Below are positions 50,321 to 61,299 of a stretch of 64,000 nt of DNA, piece by piece. The position numbers were made by a program, and so were the translations under genes. The notes below the pieces were generated by a model. The model was not told where the DNA came from and ran no database searches. It saw only the letters and a program-made list of their open reading frames with translations. This DNA is from Jaapia argillacea MUCL 33604 (taxonomy: Eukaryota > Basidiomycota > Agaricomycetes > Jaapiales > Jaapiaceae). How positions within the stretch are numbered: position 1 is the stretch's first letter; every line of letters begins with the position of its first letter. The DNA is taken from NCBI GenBank assembly GCA_000697665.1, contig KL197709.1, forward strand, positions 3,002,444 through 3,066,443, given 5' to 3'.

Positions 50321-52511
50321 ACAATGGTGTAGAACCAATTGCTACTCCAATTGGTCAAATGGAACCACTTCATGCCCAGGGTAGTTGACCAGGTTGAGTC
50401 CCTATCTCTGCTGTAGCTGAGATATAAGTACTGAGACATCTTAAAATTTATCCTTACAGCCATACAGCTCTCTTAGAATTTTCCATAATGGCAAAGAAAA
50501 GAGAAGAGCTGGAATTGCTTCTAGAAGTCTGAGCTTTGTCCCTAGCATATCAGGATTTATCCCAGTTGTGGTGTAGAACCTTATCCAGCCAGTTCTATGT
50601 ACCAAAATACATCTCTTACATTATTCACCTCACTCTTCACTGACCTTTTCCTTACATGGATTGAAATCTGGGATATTCATTTTTCATTGGTATTTCTCAT
50701 TTTCCTCAATTTTTACTAAACATTCCCTAGCTCCTGGTATAAATACCTACCTATCTGTAGTAGTAAGATATTGAGAGATACACTCTCTTTCACCCTTAGA
50801 AGCTATTTCCCCTCCACCCCCTTACAGTCTGGATTGATTTCCCTTCCAGTGTGCACCCCATCAAGCTGACTTACAGTGGCCCCCCATGACTGGATGACAA
50901 CCAATGCATTGATCTGGTTATTGCCATTGTGACTGATGGTTGTGGTGAGAAACCACTAAGCATCATCAGATGCCACTGTGCATTCCCAACTAATAGGTTT
51001 ATTTTCCCCTTCCTCCAGTTCAAGGGCATCAAAGAGCAGCCCAAATTGCCTAGCCAGACACCTTGGTGGAGTGCCACTATGGGCCCCAGCTCCTGTTGCT
51101 GAACCTGCTTCTACTCTGATCACTGATACTGACACTGACCCAGCTCCTGCTCCCATCAATTGCCCAGTTCACATTGCTCCCATTGACCACCAACCCATCT
51201 TACATTGCTCTCCACCGTTTAGAAGTGTGGTCAATCGTTCCAAAGTGATCCACACCTTGAGCAGTCATACATGTTCAGTAGATCCACTGGTAGTTTATAT
51301 CATTGAGGCCCTGTAAAAAAGTAAACCTGTTGGGATTGTTGTGTCAATCAGCCACTAGGTACACATAAGGTCCGAGCTGCCTGTTGCCTTGCATTGTCAC
51401 AAAACCAATTAGTATAAGCCTCATGTCAATATGGAGACTAACCAGGGGCAGCCATTGGATATCAGATAGCTGTCTGCCCACCTGTGAACTTCTTCTTGGT
51501 GTCTAGAGGATATGCATAGTTCCAAGGTTTATCAGGGACAAGATAATAATGTCACAAGAACATTCTGAAATTTCTCATTGCAAGATGGCATTATTTGCAT
51601 GGGAAACCCATTCATAGATGAAGGTGGTGCTAGTTGATACTACAGTTCCATTAGCTTCCCCTGTTGCAATCCACTTGGCTTTGTGATGGGTGTCTGACTG
51701 AGCCTTGCTCTCAATGTTACTAGTGATGATGGGTACTTTTGTTATGGCAACACCAAGGTGAACCTTGTGGTGATGGATGGCAGCCTTTGTTGCAGCCTCT
51801 TTGTTCTACACATGACAGTTAGCTAGTGCAGTGAAGTAGCTACAGAGTTTCCTTACCTGTCAATTTTGAGCCTTGTGAGTCTGCAAAGAAGCCATTTATG
51901 AAACACCCCTATGGATGAGGAGCAGAATCAACCTTACCTTTTTGACATGTGCAGCATGGGGAGAATTTATTGTGACAGGTAGACAAAGTACTCCAATGTC
52001 TTCATGAATACTACAGAGGATGCTGGCACAAACCTTCTGTATCCATTGAAGCTTGTTCCCAGTCCACTGCTTCACTGTTGTGATTCCTCACTTGAATGGG
52101 GAGGTGGTTATACTTATCAATGCACATAATCTACCCCTCCTTCTGGCCTTTTGATGACCACCTAACAAGATGGTCCTTGACTACAGTATTCCTTGACTCC
52201 TTTTTGAAGATGTTGGTTAGCCCAGAACCATTTCTTGTTCTTCAAGTTTGAGTGGATACCAACAGCAGAATCGGAAGTAGTGCACAAGTTTGGTGACAGC
52301 AGGAAATGTCAGAAGAGAGGTCAGTTGACTAGGGAGGGGTGAGTTAGGCAGACTAGCAAGGTAAAATGTACTGTAGGAGGAGGTGTAGGAGGCGAAGATG
52401 GATAGCAGACATTTTGTAAGGCCTAGGGTAATGATTATGGAGTTGTAAGGAGTACTGGTAGGAAAAGGGGTATTTCTTAGAGCAAATATTTGTACTGCCA
52501 TGTCTTGTCCA
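50321..52511. other. CpG-free decayed sequence, no gene
   Basis: About 2.2 kb. From 50,041 to 51,214 there is no CG dinucleotide, and from about 51,380 to 52,270 none either. TpG and CpA are plentiful. Weak Pro/Ala-rich reading near 51,060-51,190 may be a retrotransposon remnant. No family assigned. Confidence 0.5.
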
Positions 52512-52650
52512 AGATTGGGTTAGGATTGACTCATGGTGGATGTGGCTTGGGACTGCACAGTATTCTGTAATTGTTGACTTGTTGTGTTCCTTATCTCTGA
52601 CACAGCTCAACTCAGGTTTTTTGAGTGCTAGATTATTCCAGAGCTTCACA
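52512..52650 (+). repeat. LTR-like repeat, partial short-form copy
   Basis: Matches the second half of copy 1 but has only one ATCTCTGACACAGCT unit and lacks the roughly 54-bp TGTGTAGTATATTGG-containing segment. Confidence 0.65.
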
Positions 52651-52904
52651 GTTGGCTGGGTAGATAGATATGACATGGGGGGAGTAGCTGACAAACCAAT
52701 GGTGATGTGGTGTCAGGTGTGAAAAGGCACAAGGCACCTGTGTCCATGTGGCACATTTTCCACTGTATCTACTACAACCTTTCTTACACCTCTCAGAGGT
52801 CTCCACCTTTGCCAGCTTTGACACATCCTCCTTCTTAAAGCAAACTGACTACAAATGATGAAATACATTGTGGTGGGTGTTTGAGTGATGTGGGAGTTTG
52901 AGTG

Positions 52905-53085
52905 ATGTGGGAGGTGGTAGAATCAATGGAGTGGAACTGGCATTGAGTCTCCTTGCTCTGACAAGTGGCCTGGTGCTTCTTCATATCAAGATCAGAGAGT
53001 AGAAGAAGGGATGAGACAAAGGTGTTGTATTCTGTGGGCAGGGTGTGAATGAGGGCCATGGAATGGAGTTTAGCATTGAGTTCTT
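52905..53085 (-). pseudogene. Ty1/copia gag fragment (UBN2-like)
   Basis: Reads KELNAKLHSMALIHTLPTEY and FVSSLLLLSDLDMKKHQA, the conserved part of copia gag polyprotein and a close relative of the copy at 57,590-58,145. No neighbouring protease, integrase or RT. Cut off at both ends, CpG-poor, dead. Confidence 0.65.
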
Positions 53086-55129
53086 TGATGTTGATTCATT
53101 GGCCCAGCTCACAGCCCAGCTCTTATTGCTCCCATTATCAACCCAGCTCCTGCTTCTTTTCCTCTTCCTCCAATCCATGAGGAATTTGTGAATGGCCCAG
53201 ATGATTCAGAAGAGAGATTGAACACCACAGATGAGGGAGGCAAGGTAGCTGGAGAAGTACCAGCCACTGACCTGTCTATGCTTAAGTACAAGTAGTTCCT
53301 GGGGAAAGGACTGCAGGAAATGATTCTTTATCCATCATCAGAGATGGATCAAGGAAAATCAGAACTTACACAACCTGCCTGGTGCTGGGCTGTTTTGCAC
53401 AAAAATTGGCAAAAATTCCTTTGGATCTTAGGTGAGAATCTGTCCCCATACACCCATATGTCTCTTTTACCTTTTAATCTTATTACATCTTACCTCAAGA
53501 AACAAGCCTTAAAACAATCAAAACCATGGTCTAGTTTACTCAAAGGCCACTCAATCATTGTCACACTTGAAACAAGATGGGCTTAGTATAATTTGCTTTG
53601 AACATTGTGATTGATAAGCCAAGCTACCATGACTATAGTGGTAAGCCCTTTAAAAGAACTCCATCCCAACCCCAGGGGTCATGGGTGCATGGTGAAAATC
53701 CCGGTCACTGGACTTGTCAGAAAATTGCATCATATAATAGATAGATAGATTGTGAAGATATACCTCACATGGTCAATCGTCCCTTTCCCATTTGAATATG
53801 CACAACACAGGGAAGTGTGCTGACATGGCCATCTCCACTACTGGCAGTCAGAGGTAATTTCCTTGTTGCCTTCATGGCTCCCTATGCACTGCCTTGAACC
53901 CAGGCAGTGAGGGGTGGTGCAAGGATGGATTGTCAAGACCAGGTTACACATATTCTTGACAGGCATAAGGTGTAGAGTCATCTTGATAGAAATTCTGACT
54001 GCAGCTGAGATGCAACTTAATCACAAGATAGTAAGAGCATAGTTATTTGGGATAATCTTATGAACAGCAGGTGTAATTGCAGTCCCTGGGGTAAACAGGT
54101 AAGCTCCATTATCAAGGATGGAGCAAACTGATATCCATGCATACCATAACATGTTAAAATGCTTCAATATATCTTCTTTCCACTGAGAACTGGCATTTTT
54201 GTTGTAGAATTCCTCTGTCAGGGACCAACTTGAATGGAGACCCTCTGGGCTCACAAAGTCACAAGGGATCTTATGCAAATAGTACACAAGGTAAATTGCT
54301 GTAGTTCTTGTAAGACCTGAAATACATGGTGGGCACTCCCAGTGGGAATGAAAATAGCATTGCCCTGTTGCTGATAAATCTTGAAAGGCTGTACTTTGTG
54401 ATTTTGCCGAAGGTACTGAAGAGTGGCTGAATCTTGTTGGGAAAATATGTGTCATACAGCACCTCCAGGACTAGCATGAGGACAGGGTGAAGAGTAGAGC
54501 AATATGTTGATGACATTGGTTACATCAATTTGGAGCCTTGTTGTACATGAAAGCTCCAGTCAGATCGAATAACATACAATTTTGGCCATATACAGTCCTG
54601 GGTGTCCTGGCTCTACTGATATCTTGTCCCTACTACCAGTCTCCTATTGAATAAAACAAAGTGTGTGCTCACTGACATGCACTGAGATGAGAGACAACAG
54701 ACCATCTAACCCCAACCAGCCTGATGAAACACCAAGGTGCTCAACCATGCAGAGTGAACAAATATAGACTAGTACAAATGAGTTCAACCCAACCAGGACT
54801 TGGCTCAATACTACCAAATGCTGAACTGCCCAAATATACTGGCTGCCTGCAGGACAGAAAAGCAGAACAGCTGCTCTTCACTTGACTGGCAAAGTGCCAA
54901 AGCAGAGACCTCATTAGGTTCAGATGAGCAGTGCTGAGAAGCTAAAGTCCTTGTTGAACCCAGCCAACATGATTGAGTATCTTTTCTGGGGAATGCACTG
55001 GTATAGTCTGCTCATATTGGCTTGGAAATGCTAGTCTTGCCTGCCCTAGTAATGGACACCCTCTAGTCATATTGTTGGAAACTTCCCTCTGGGACACTCT
55101 GGTGGTAACCTTGGCTGTGGTCTGAGCCT
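53086..55129. other. CpG-poor unassigned sequence
   Basis: About 2 kb of degenerate sequence. Minus-strand frames at 54,021-54,516 (up to 144 codons, with VLYDTYFPNKIQPLF) look like parts of an older coding element but no family was recognised. The last part (54,680 onward) probably belongs to the non-LTR retrotransposon fragment that follows. Confidence 0.35.
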
Positions 55130-55400
55130 CCCTGCACATGGAGGGGGACCATCCTCAACCACCAGGAACCCCAAATGAAGTGGACAGAGATCCACAACTT
55201 AATGCAAGACAAGGAGATTGCTATTCTCTCTGTGCAAGAGACACATCTCGCAGATGAGAATGTCAACAGTATTCAAGACCTCTTTGAAAGAAGACTAGTT
55301 ATTCTAACTCCAGTGACCCTGACTGCTGTGGGCAAACACCAACCAGATAACAACACACCAAATGTGCTGGGAGCAGGTGTCCCAATATGGTTGAAGTAGG
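55130..55400 (+). pseudogene. Non-LTR retrotransposon endonuclease fragment
   Basis: Reads KWTEIHNLMQDKEIAILSVQ followed by ETHLADENVNSIQDLFERRL, the N-terminal motif of an apurinic-like endonuclease domain, with the Q-E-T-H catalytic Glu present. The frame ends at 55,399 and nothing further of the element follows before an LTR-like repeat piece at 55,451. Truncated and dead. Confidence 0.65.
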
Positions 55401-55450
55401 GTTGGGGGTAAAGTTGTCTATGAGTTGACTATGACACCCATGGGAAGAAG

Positions 55451-55570
55451 TGGCTTGGTACTTCACAGTATTATGTAATCACTGACTTGTTCTCTGCAGA
55501 GTCAGGCTTGTGTTCTTTATCTCCAACACAGCTCAACTCAGGTGTGTAGTATATTGGTTTTGTAATGAAT
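55451..55570 (+). repeat. LTR-like repeat, partial copy
   Basis: Covers the TGGCTTGG...TGTAATGAATA middle of the repeat only. Confidence 0.65.
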
Positions 55571-56023
55571 AGCATGCTGTCATCCCTATACGTTTTCCCC
55601 CCATTTCTAGTGGCACCAGAAGCCTGGGTATTACCCTTCTCTGCAAGAGCATAAGCTTCTAGAATACTAAAGTCAATGGGCAAGATGTCCTTCATATTCA
55701 ATGTGTTGAATAGGGAGTTTGCACAAGATGTGATTTGTCACATTTTCAGCCTTCAAAGCATGATGTTGTGCTGTTTGCAGAAGAAATATCTATGCAACAC
55801 AGTATATACTACAGCAACACAATTATTTTTTGGCATGCACACCATGTATTGATAGTTCTCTTCATGGTCCAGATGACAGAACAGAAATGTAGTAGGCAGT
55901 TGTGTCAGATAGAGCCCACGAAATCTGATTGTTTCTTGGTCAAATGTGATGCATCACCACCCCTTTGGCTTACACCACCACCAACATGATTCAGTACCCT
56001 CCTTGTGACTTTGTTGCCCAGAC

Positions 56024-56960
56024 ATGAGCCTTCAGGAGTCTCCCCATGCCCCTACATATCCTGAAGTCCTGGACGACAATGGTCTTGCCCTTGCAGCTTT
56101 CCTTACGCTGTGTCAACTTGTTGAACCCATTGATATCAGGTTTATGCATGGAGATCTCAAACAGCTAATTAAGGTCCTTGGCATACCTGACCCTTTGATT
56201 ACATCAAACCAGAGCCACTTTAGTGTGTTTGAGGCCATTGTCATTCTCTGTTCACAACTTGCCTTCCCTTATTGTCTCTGGGATCTGGAGGATAAGTTTG
56301 GAAGGAAGATAGAACAGTTGTTGTGCTGCATCAATGAACTGAGTGCACTGATCTGGGAGAAATGGCAATTCCTTCTTGAGTTCGACACCAGCTGCCTCAC
56401 TCCCACCAAGCTACAGGAGTATGCAAATGCCATCTGTGCTGCTGGTGCTCCTCTTGATGTCATTTGGGCCTTTCTCAACTGCACTCTCGTCCCAATTAGC
56501 AGGCCTGGTGATAATTAGGATATTTTCTATAGTGGGTACCTATGTGATCATGCCACAAAGTACCAGGGTGCTACCTGTCCTGATGGTATTATTGCCCATT
56601 GTTTTGGTCCCATTGAAGGTCAGAGAGCAGACAGAGGTGTTTTGTCAATGTCAAATCTACAGGAGATGTGTGCCACTCATGCAAGGGATCTTAGTGGATG
56701 GCAGCTTTTCTTGTATGGGGACCCTGCCTATGGTGATACTGACACCATAATCTCGACCCAGAAAGAAGCTTGCGACCTTACAGAAGAGGAGCAGGAGCTC
56801 AACAACTTGATGTTGAAGTATTGAGAGTGTGTTGAGTGGTCATTCAGAAAGGTGGTCAACTATTGGTGGTATGTGGATCTTTCACCTTTCTCCGATTGGA
56901 TGTTACTACCTTATTGCTGTACTTCTTACAAACACACATACTTGTCTTCATGGCTCACAA
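56024..56960 (+). pseudogene. PIF/Harbinger transposase (DDE_4), inactive
   Basis: Plus-strand frame from the ATG of 56024 with PIF/Harbinger features: an N-terminal helical region, DVIWAFLNCTLVPISRPGDN, then after an in-frame TAG (56516-56518, expected Gln) DIFYSGYLCDHATKYQG and CPDGIIAHCFGPIEGQRADR, LFLYGDPAYG, and, after a TGA (56822-56824, expected Arg), ECVEWSFRKVVNYWW. The motif normally reading F-I-D-G-T is F-L-N-C-T here, so the first catalytic Asp is Asn. Both nonsense changes and the D-to-N change fit C-to-T (or G-to-A) decay. No terminal inverted repeats or target duplication found. Confidence 0.7.
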
Positions 56961-57357
56961 ACCTCTTGATATTTTGATTGCCCACCTCCTTCACTTGACG
57001 AGTACTTCAAACCACTTTGAACTAAGCATAGAGATATATTGTAGTCACATAAAAAAGTGGAAAGTGATAGATAGGTTTTCTTTCCTGAAGCTCACATCAA
57101 GCTTCCCAGAAATCTCCTGAAGCAAATCATTCTGCTCTTGTTCAACCACCAACTGTGGCTTCTGAACTTCCAGTGCTTGTTGATACAGTTCAAGACCTTG
57201 GGAAATCAGTGCATGCTCACAAGCTGACTCCACCGCCTTGGCACAGTTCAGGACACTTGTGAACTCCCCAAGACAATCCTTGATAGGGCCTGTAGCCACT
57301 AAGAGCAAGGGATCCAAAAGTTCCTCTGCAGCATGTTGGCACTTGGTAGGGTGAGTA
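56961..57357. other. CpG-poor spacer
   Basis: About 400 bp with a minus-strand open frame of 90 codons (57,045-57,317), rich in Leu/Glu/Gln, of no recognised family. Probably transposon remains. Confidence 0.35.
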
Positions 57358-57581
57358 TGAAGTGCTGGAATAATCTAGTACTCAGAAAACCCTGAGTCGA
57401 GCTGTGTCAGAGATGAAGAACACAAGCCCAACTCTGCAGAGAACAAGTCAATATTACATGATACTGTGCAGTTCCAAGCCACGTCCACCATGAACCAATC
57501 CTTGTTGGGAGCTAATTGTCTGTGACCACATCTGTCCCAACAAGGGATTAAACTTGGGACCTTCTGGTATGGCTGGAGATT
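57358..57581. repeat. LTR-like repeat, rearranged copy
   Basis: The first part (57,358-57,501) is the minus orientation of the repeat's second half, short form. The second part (from about 57,503, TGTTGGGAGCTAATTG) is the plus orientation of its first third. The two halves meet head to head, so the copy has an internal inversion or is a fusion of two. It abuts the copia gag fragment. Confidence 0.6.
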
Positions 57582-57589
57582 GCTCCCTG

Positions 57590-58145
57590 TCTTGTGGTTA
57601 GCTTTGGAGGATGGGCAGAAGGTGCATGTGAAGGGAAAGGAGGATGATGCCTGTTAAGTTTTGGAAGGCTTTGCAGGATGTACATCTTCAGCAACATCCT
57701 GGTACACGTTTAAATGCTACAAACACCTTTCTCAGCATCAGGAAACTCCCCAAGTCCCTTGCCTCTCTCATGCCTCAAGCAGACAAGGGGATGCAGGATC
57801 TCAAAGCCCTGCACCCCTGGGACTACACCATCAAAAAACTCAATGCTGAACTCCATTCCATGGCCCTCATTTGCACCCTGCCAGCAGAATACAATACCTT
57901 CATCTCCTCCCTTCTACTACTCTCCAATCTCAATTTGAAGAAGCTCCAGGCTGCTTTTCAGACTGAGGAGACCCAACACCAGTCCTGCTCCATCGATTCT
58001 ACCACCTCCCTCACTTTCAGGGCCTCTACCACCCCCCACTGCTCCAATAACCACCACTTCAACATCCAATTCACACTGCACCTTTTGTGATGGATTTGGT
58101 CATTTGGAGTCAGTCTGCTTCAAGATGGAGGATGCGTCGAAGCTG
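57590..58145 (+). pseudogene. Ty1/copia gag, frameshifted
   Basis: Gag of a copia retrotransposon. Reads WLALEDGQKVHVKG, then after a frame change WKALQDVHLQQHPGTRLNA, FLSIRKLPKSLASLMPQAD, NAELHSMALICTLPAEYNTF and ISSLLLLSNLNLKKLQAAF; then after another frame change the zinc knuckle CTFCDGFGHLESVC (C-x2-C-x4-H-x4-C). At least two frameshifts. Related to the fragment at 52,905-53,085. Confidence 0.75.
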
Positions 58146-58364
58146 GCGAAGGGGAGACTTCTGAGAGGTGTAAGAAGGCAGTGGAAAAGGTGCCAGAGCG
58201 ATGGAGGCTGCTGGGGAACAAGGGGAGGTTGCTCACTCTGCTGGAAATGCAAGCACTTTCACTTCCACATCTGATTGCTCTACCTGGATTTGCTCTTGCT
58301 AAGGACTTTTCACAGTGTCCTGGCTTCAACTTCAATGCAACCTCCACCCCCACACCCAAAGATT

Positions 58365-58480
58365 GTTGATATTTTGGCTACTTATTTGAATGGTGACCTT
58401 TTGGAAGAAGTTTACATGAAGCAACCAGAAGGATTTGAGACAGAAGCAAACCAGGGGACCATGATCTGCCTTGACATAGT
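58365..58480 (+). pseudogene. Ty1/copia reverse transcriptase fragment
   Basis: Reads DILATYLNGDLLEEVYMKQP followed by EGFE, the conserved N-terminal motif of copia reverse transcriptase. Only about 220 bp separate it from gag, so protease and integrase are deleted. Interrupted on the right by a LINE insertion at 58,617. Confidence 0.7.
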
Positions 58481-58616
58481 AAGTGAGTTTGTGTTGCCCT
58501 CGACCCCTGGACATGTTGCAGTCTTCTTTCCTATTTGTCTTTGTGTCTCCATTGCTAGTATCAGTCTCTTGGGCTGTTGGAGGCTCTTCTTCTCCCTTCC
58601 TGGGCCTATTCATTAG

Positions 58617-59780
58617 TTTTTTTTAATTTTAGACAAGTGTATTCTTCATTAAGTAGGGACAACAATAGGTCGAGGCTACCTAATTACTACACTATAGCAG
58701 AGCTGCAAGAGAGCGCTGGTCCGAGGAAAAATGCACCAATGCACTACCTGGGCTGTGTCCCAGAGTGTGGGGCTTCAGGTCTACTCCTGTCATCCCAGAG
58801 GAGGGACCCCTGGAGTCCTGACACCCACTAAAACCTCAAGGGCTTCCGCCCAGTTGTCAGGCAGGTCATGCTCTCCAGAAATCATGCCTCTCCACGTCTA
58901 TCTGACTAGCTCTGACGTGTTCTTATACTTCTTTCATCTCCTCCTCGCTGCTATTATCCTGTCGATTGTTAGCCTCCAACCTATCGCAGTCAGCCATCTC
59001 TGTTGCATCACCTCCACCGTGAGTGTGACATCCTGGATAACCCACAGGCATCTTATAGCCCATATCAGGTGTGCTGACTCCGAGACCAGTATTCGGAGTA
59101 GCCTTGAGGCCCCTTTCATTTTGGCGTTATTTCTCCTCTCCTCCTGGTTGGCATTTCCACCATTATTTGCTGGTTTGATTTTTAAGGACCCGCATGCCAT
59201 TATCGATCTGATCGTCAACTGCGGCCATTCTCCATGGCTCGCTGGCCACAGTCCCTTTGCTAGGTCCCATATCAGGGGGCCTTCCTGCGCTCTGCATATC
59301 AGCATGATATGTTCCATTGATTCCTCGTCGTCTCTGCATACACTGCATATTCCCCTCTGCTCATATCCGGGGATGTTCCTCCAGTATTCCCCTATTTTCT
59401 GGGTCTGGTGGATCGAGAGGAACAGGAACTGCCAGATCTTGAGCTGGATGTCTGGGCTCCTACATCCCTTCCAGATGGTGCTGTCCTTTGGCAGCCCACC
59501 AAGATTCTCCCTCAGGGCATGTCTGGTTTTATCCAGTGAGATCACTGTGCGTCCACTGTGTGTCATCTCTCAGGCTTCTCTTTTTGTTCCCTGATTCCCT
59601 TATACGCTATTGCCTGGGTTATTGCAGCCAGTTTTGCTCTGTGAAGGTGGAAGCTATTAGGGATGGCAAGATCTACTATATCCGCCTGTTCTTTCTTGGT
59701 GCCTTCGTTCGCAAGTCTGTCCACACCCTCGTTTCCAGGCACTCCACTGTGGCCTTTGACCTAGCAGAAGGCTGTAGTTG
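58617..59780 (-). mobile_element. 5'-truncated LINE insertion with target duplication
   Basis: Young non-LTR retrotransposon 3' end on the minus strand. The 5' side starts in an RNase H domain (VKGHSGVPGNEGVDRLANEG near 59,700-59,755); a frame change near 59,570 leads to a 210-residue frame (59,566-58,934) with IWQFLFLSIHQTQKIGEYWR and the zinc-binding CSVCRDDEESMEHIMLIC. The minus-strand 3' end is A-rich (58,617-58,628). ATTCATTAG at 58608-58616 and ATTCATCAG at 59781-59789, each followed by T-runs, look like a target-site duplication. Unlike its surroundings it retains many CpG. Nonsense and frame changes show the copy cannot encode active protein, and it is truncated anyway. A long plus-strand open frame over it (58,731-59,594) is antisense noise. 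Confidence 0.75.
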
Positions 59781-59960
59781 ATTCATCAGTTTTTGCTGGC
59801 TACAGCGATGAGGGCATGGGTTGGTGGCATGGAGGGAGCTGGGGTTGGGGCAGGGGATACAGGGTTTGAGCTGGATAGTTTGAGTGGGGTGTAATTTCTG
59901 TCAGGCTACTTTCAGTAACACTTGCTGTTTGTCATCAGGACGATGACCTTTGGAGGGTGA

Positions 59961-60320
59961 TGTCAGGAGTCAGCATTTCTGTTTCCTTAAATGGTCATAT
60001 CACATGACCAGTCACATGATAATAGAAGAGGATCTGCTGGAGTTTACTAGAACCTTCTAGAATAATTAGTCAGCACTAGCTTACTCAGCCAATGCTTAGT
60101 CAGCAAGCCTTGGCATAGGTATATAAACCCCTGTACTGTAGTTCTACCCCAGCTTCAATCTCTTAGGATTACCACTATTATGTGGATGTCTGCCTAAGTC
60201 ATTGGTCCTCAGCCTATATACTCATCCTCATCAGCATATTCTTAATCTTACCTTTAACCATCACCAGTATTCCACATCCTTTAAGACTGGTGGCCTTGTT
60301 GTTTGGATAGTGTTGCCCTA
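59961..60320 (+). repeat. Possible second LTR or promoter-bearing repeat
   Basis: Starts TGTCAGGAGTCAGC and holds a TATA box in GTATATAAACCCCTG near 60,119, the style of a fungal retrotransposon LTR. No second copy in the window and no sure right end, so this is only a candidate. Confidence 0.3.
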
Positions 60321-60449
60321 ACACTGATAATGATGAATGAATTCCAAAAGAGTAACTACACGAATACAGGAAGCTATTCAAACTCCACCCAGGATATTCC
60401 CACACTCAATGCAGAGTGTTACTGGAGAGTATTAATCCCTGTAAACACC

Positions 60450-60890
60450 CATCACAACTTGTTCTCTGTAGAGTTGGGCTTGTGTTTTTCATCTCTGACA
60501 CAGATCAACTCAGGTGTGTAGTATATGTGAAGTGCTGGAATAATCTAGCACTCAGAAAACCTGAGTCAAGCTATGTCAGAGATATATTCATTACAAAACC
60601 AATATACTACACACCTGAGTCGAGCTGTGTCAAAGATGAAGAACACAAGCCCAACTCTGCAGGGAACACATCAATGATTACATAATACTGTACAGTTCCA
60701 AGCCATGTCCACCATGGACCAATCCTAACCCCAACCTTTAGCCGTACCAGGAGGTCCTGAGTTCAATCCCCTGTGGGGACAGATGTGGTTGCAGTCAATC
60801 AGCTCCCAACAGTATATTGGTTTTGTAATGAATTCTAATCTCTGACATAGCTTGACTCAGGTTTTCTGAGTGCTAGATTATTCCTTCACA
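60450..60890 (+). repeat. LTR-like repeat split by a nested copy
   Basis: Plus-orientation host copy: 60,450-60,525 and 60,817-60,890 together give the second half of the repeat. It is interrupted at GTATA by an inverted full copy. Confidence 0.7.
60526..60811 (-). mobile_element. LTR-like repeat nested in another copy, 5-bp TSD
   Basis: Full 286-bp copy in minus orientation. On the plus strand it begins TGTGAAGTGCTGG and ends CTCCCAACA (TG...CA). GTATA flanks it on both sides (60521-60525 and 60812-60816), while an uninterrupted copy has that sequence once, so it is a genuine insertion with a 5-bp target duplication, as expected of an LTR retrotransposon reduced to a solo LTR. Confidence 0.8.
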
Positions 60891-60997
60891 GTAGTGGAGA
60901 AGCTGGCAGCCTTGCAAGAACACTTGTTCAACTGCAGTTGATGTTGCTCAATGATTTATGATTCATACAAAGGGATAAGACTTTGATACATACCAGG

Positions 60998-61292
60998 TGT
61001 TGGGAGCTGATTGACTGCAACCACATCTGCCTCTGCCCCCAAAGGGGATTGAACTCAGGACCTCCTGGTACGGCTGAAGATTGGGGTTAGGATTGGTCCA
61101 TGGTGGATGTGGCTTGGAACTGCATAGTATTATGTAATCGTTGACTTGTTCTCCACAGAGTTGGGCTTGTGTTCTTCATCTCTAACACAGCTCAACTCAG
61201 GTGTGTAGTATATTGGTTTTGTAATAAATATAATCTCTGACAAAGTTTGACTCAGGTTTTTTCTGAGTGCTAGATTATTCCAGTGCTTCACA
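60998..61292 (+). repeat. LTR-like repeat, full-length copy
   Basis: 295 bp, TGTTGGGAGCTGATTG to GTGCTTCACA, long form with the duplicated ATCTCT(A/G)ACA-type unit. It directly abuts the decayed LINE copy. Confidence 0.75.
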
Positions 61293-61299
61293 CTTAAGC

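Noticed and set aside
58731-59594. 287-codon plus-strand open frame
   Set aside because: It is antisense to the LINE RNase H and zinc-binding region, whose minus-strand reading carries recognisable motifs.
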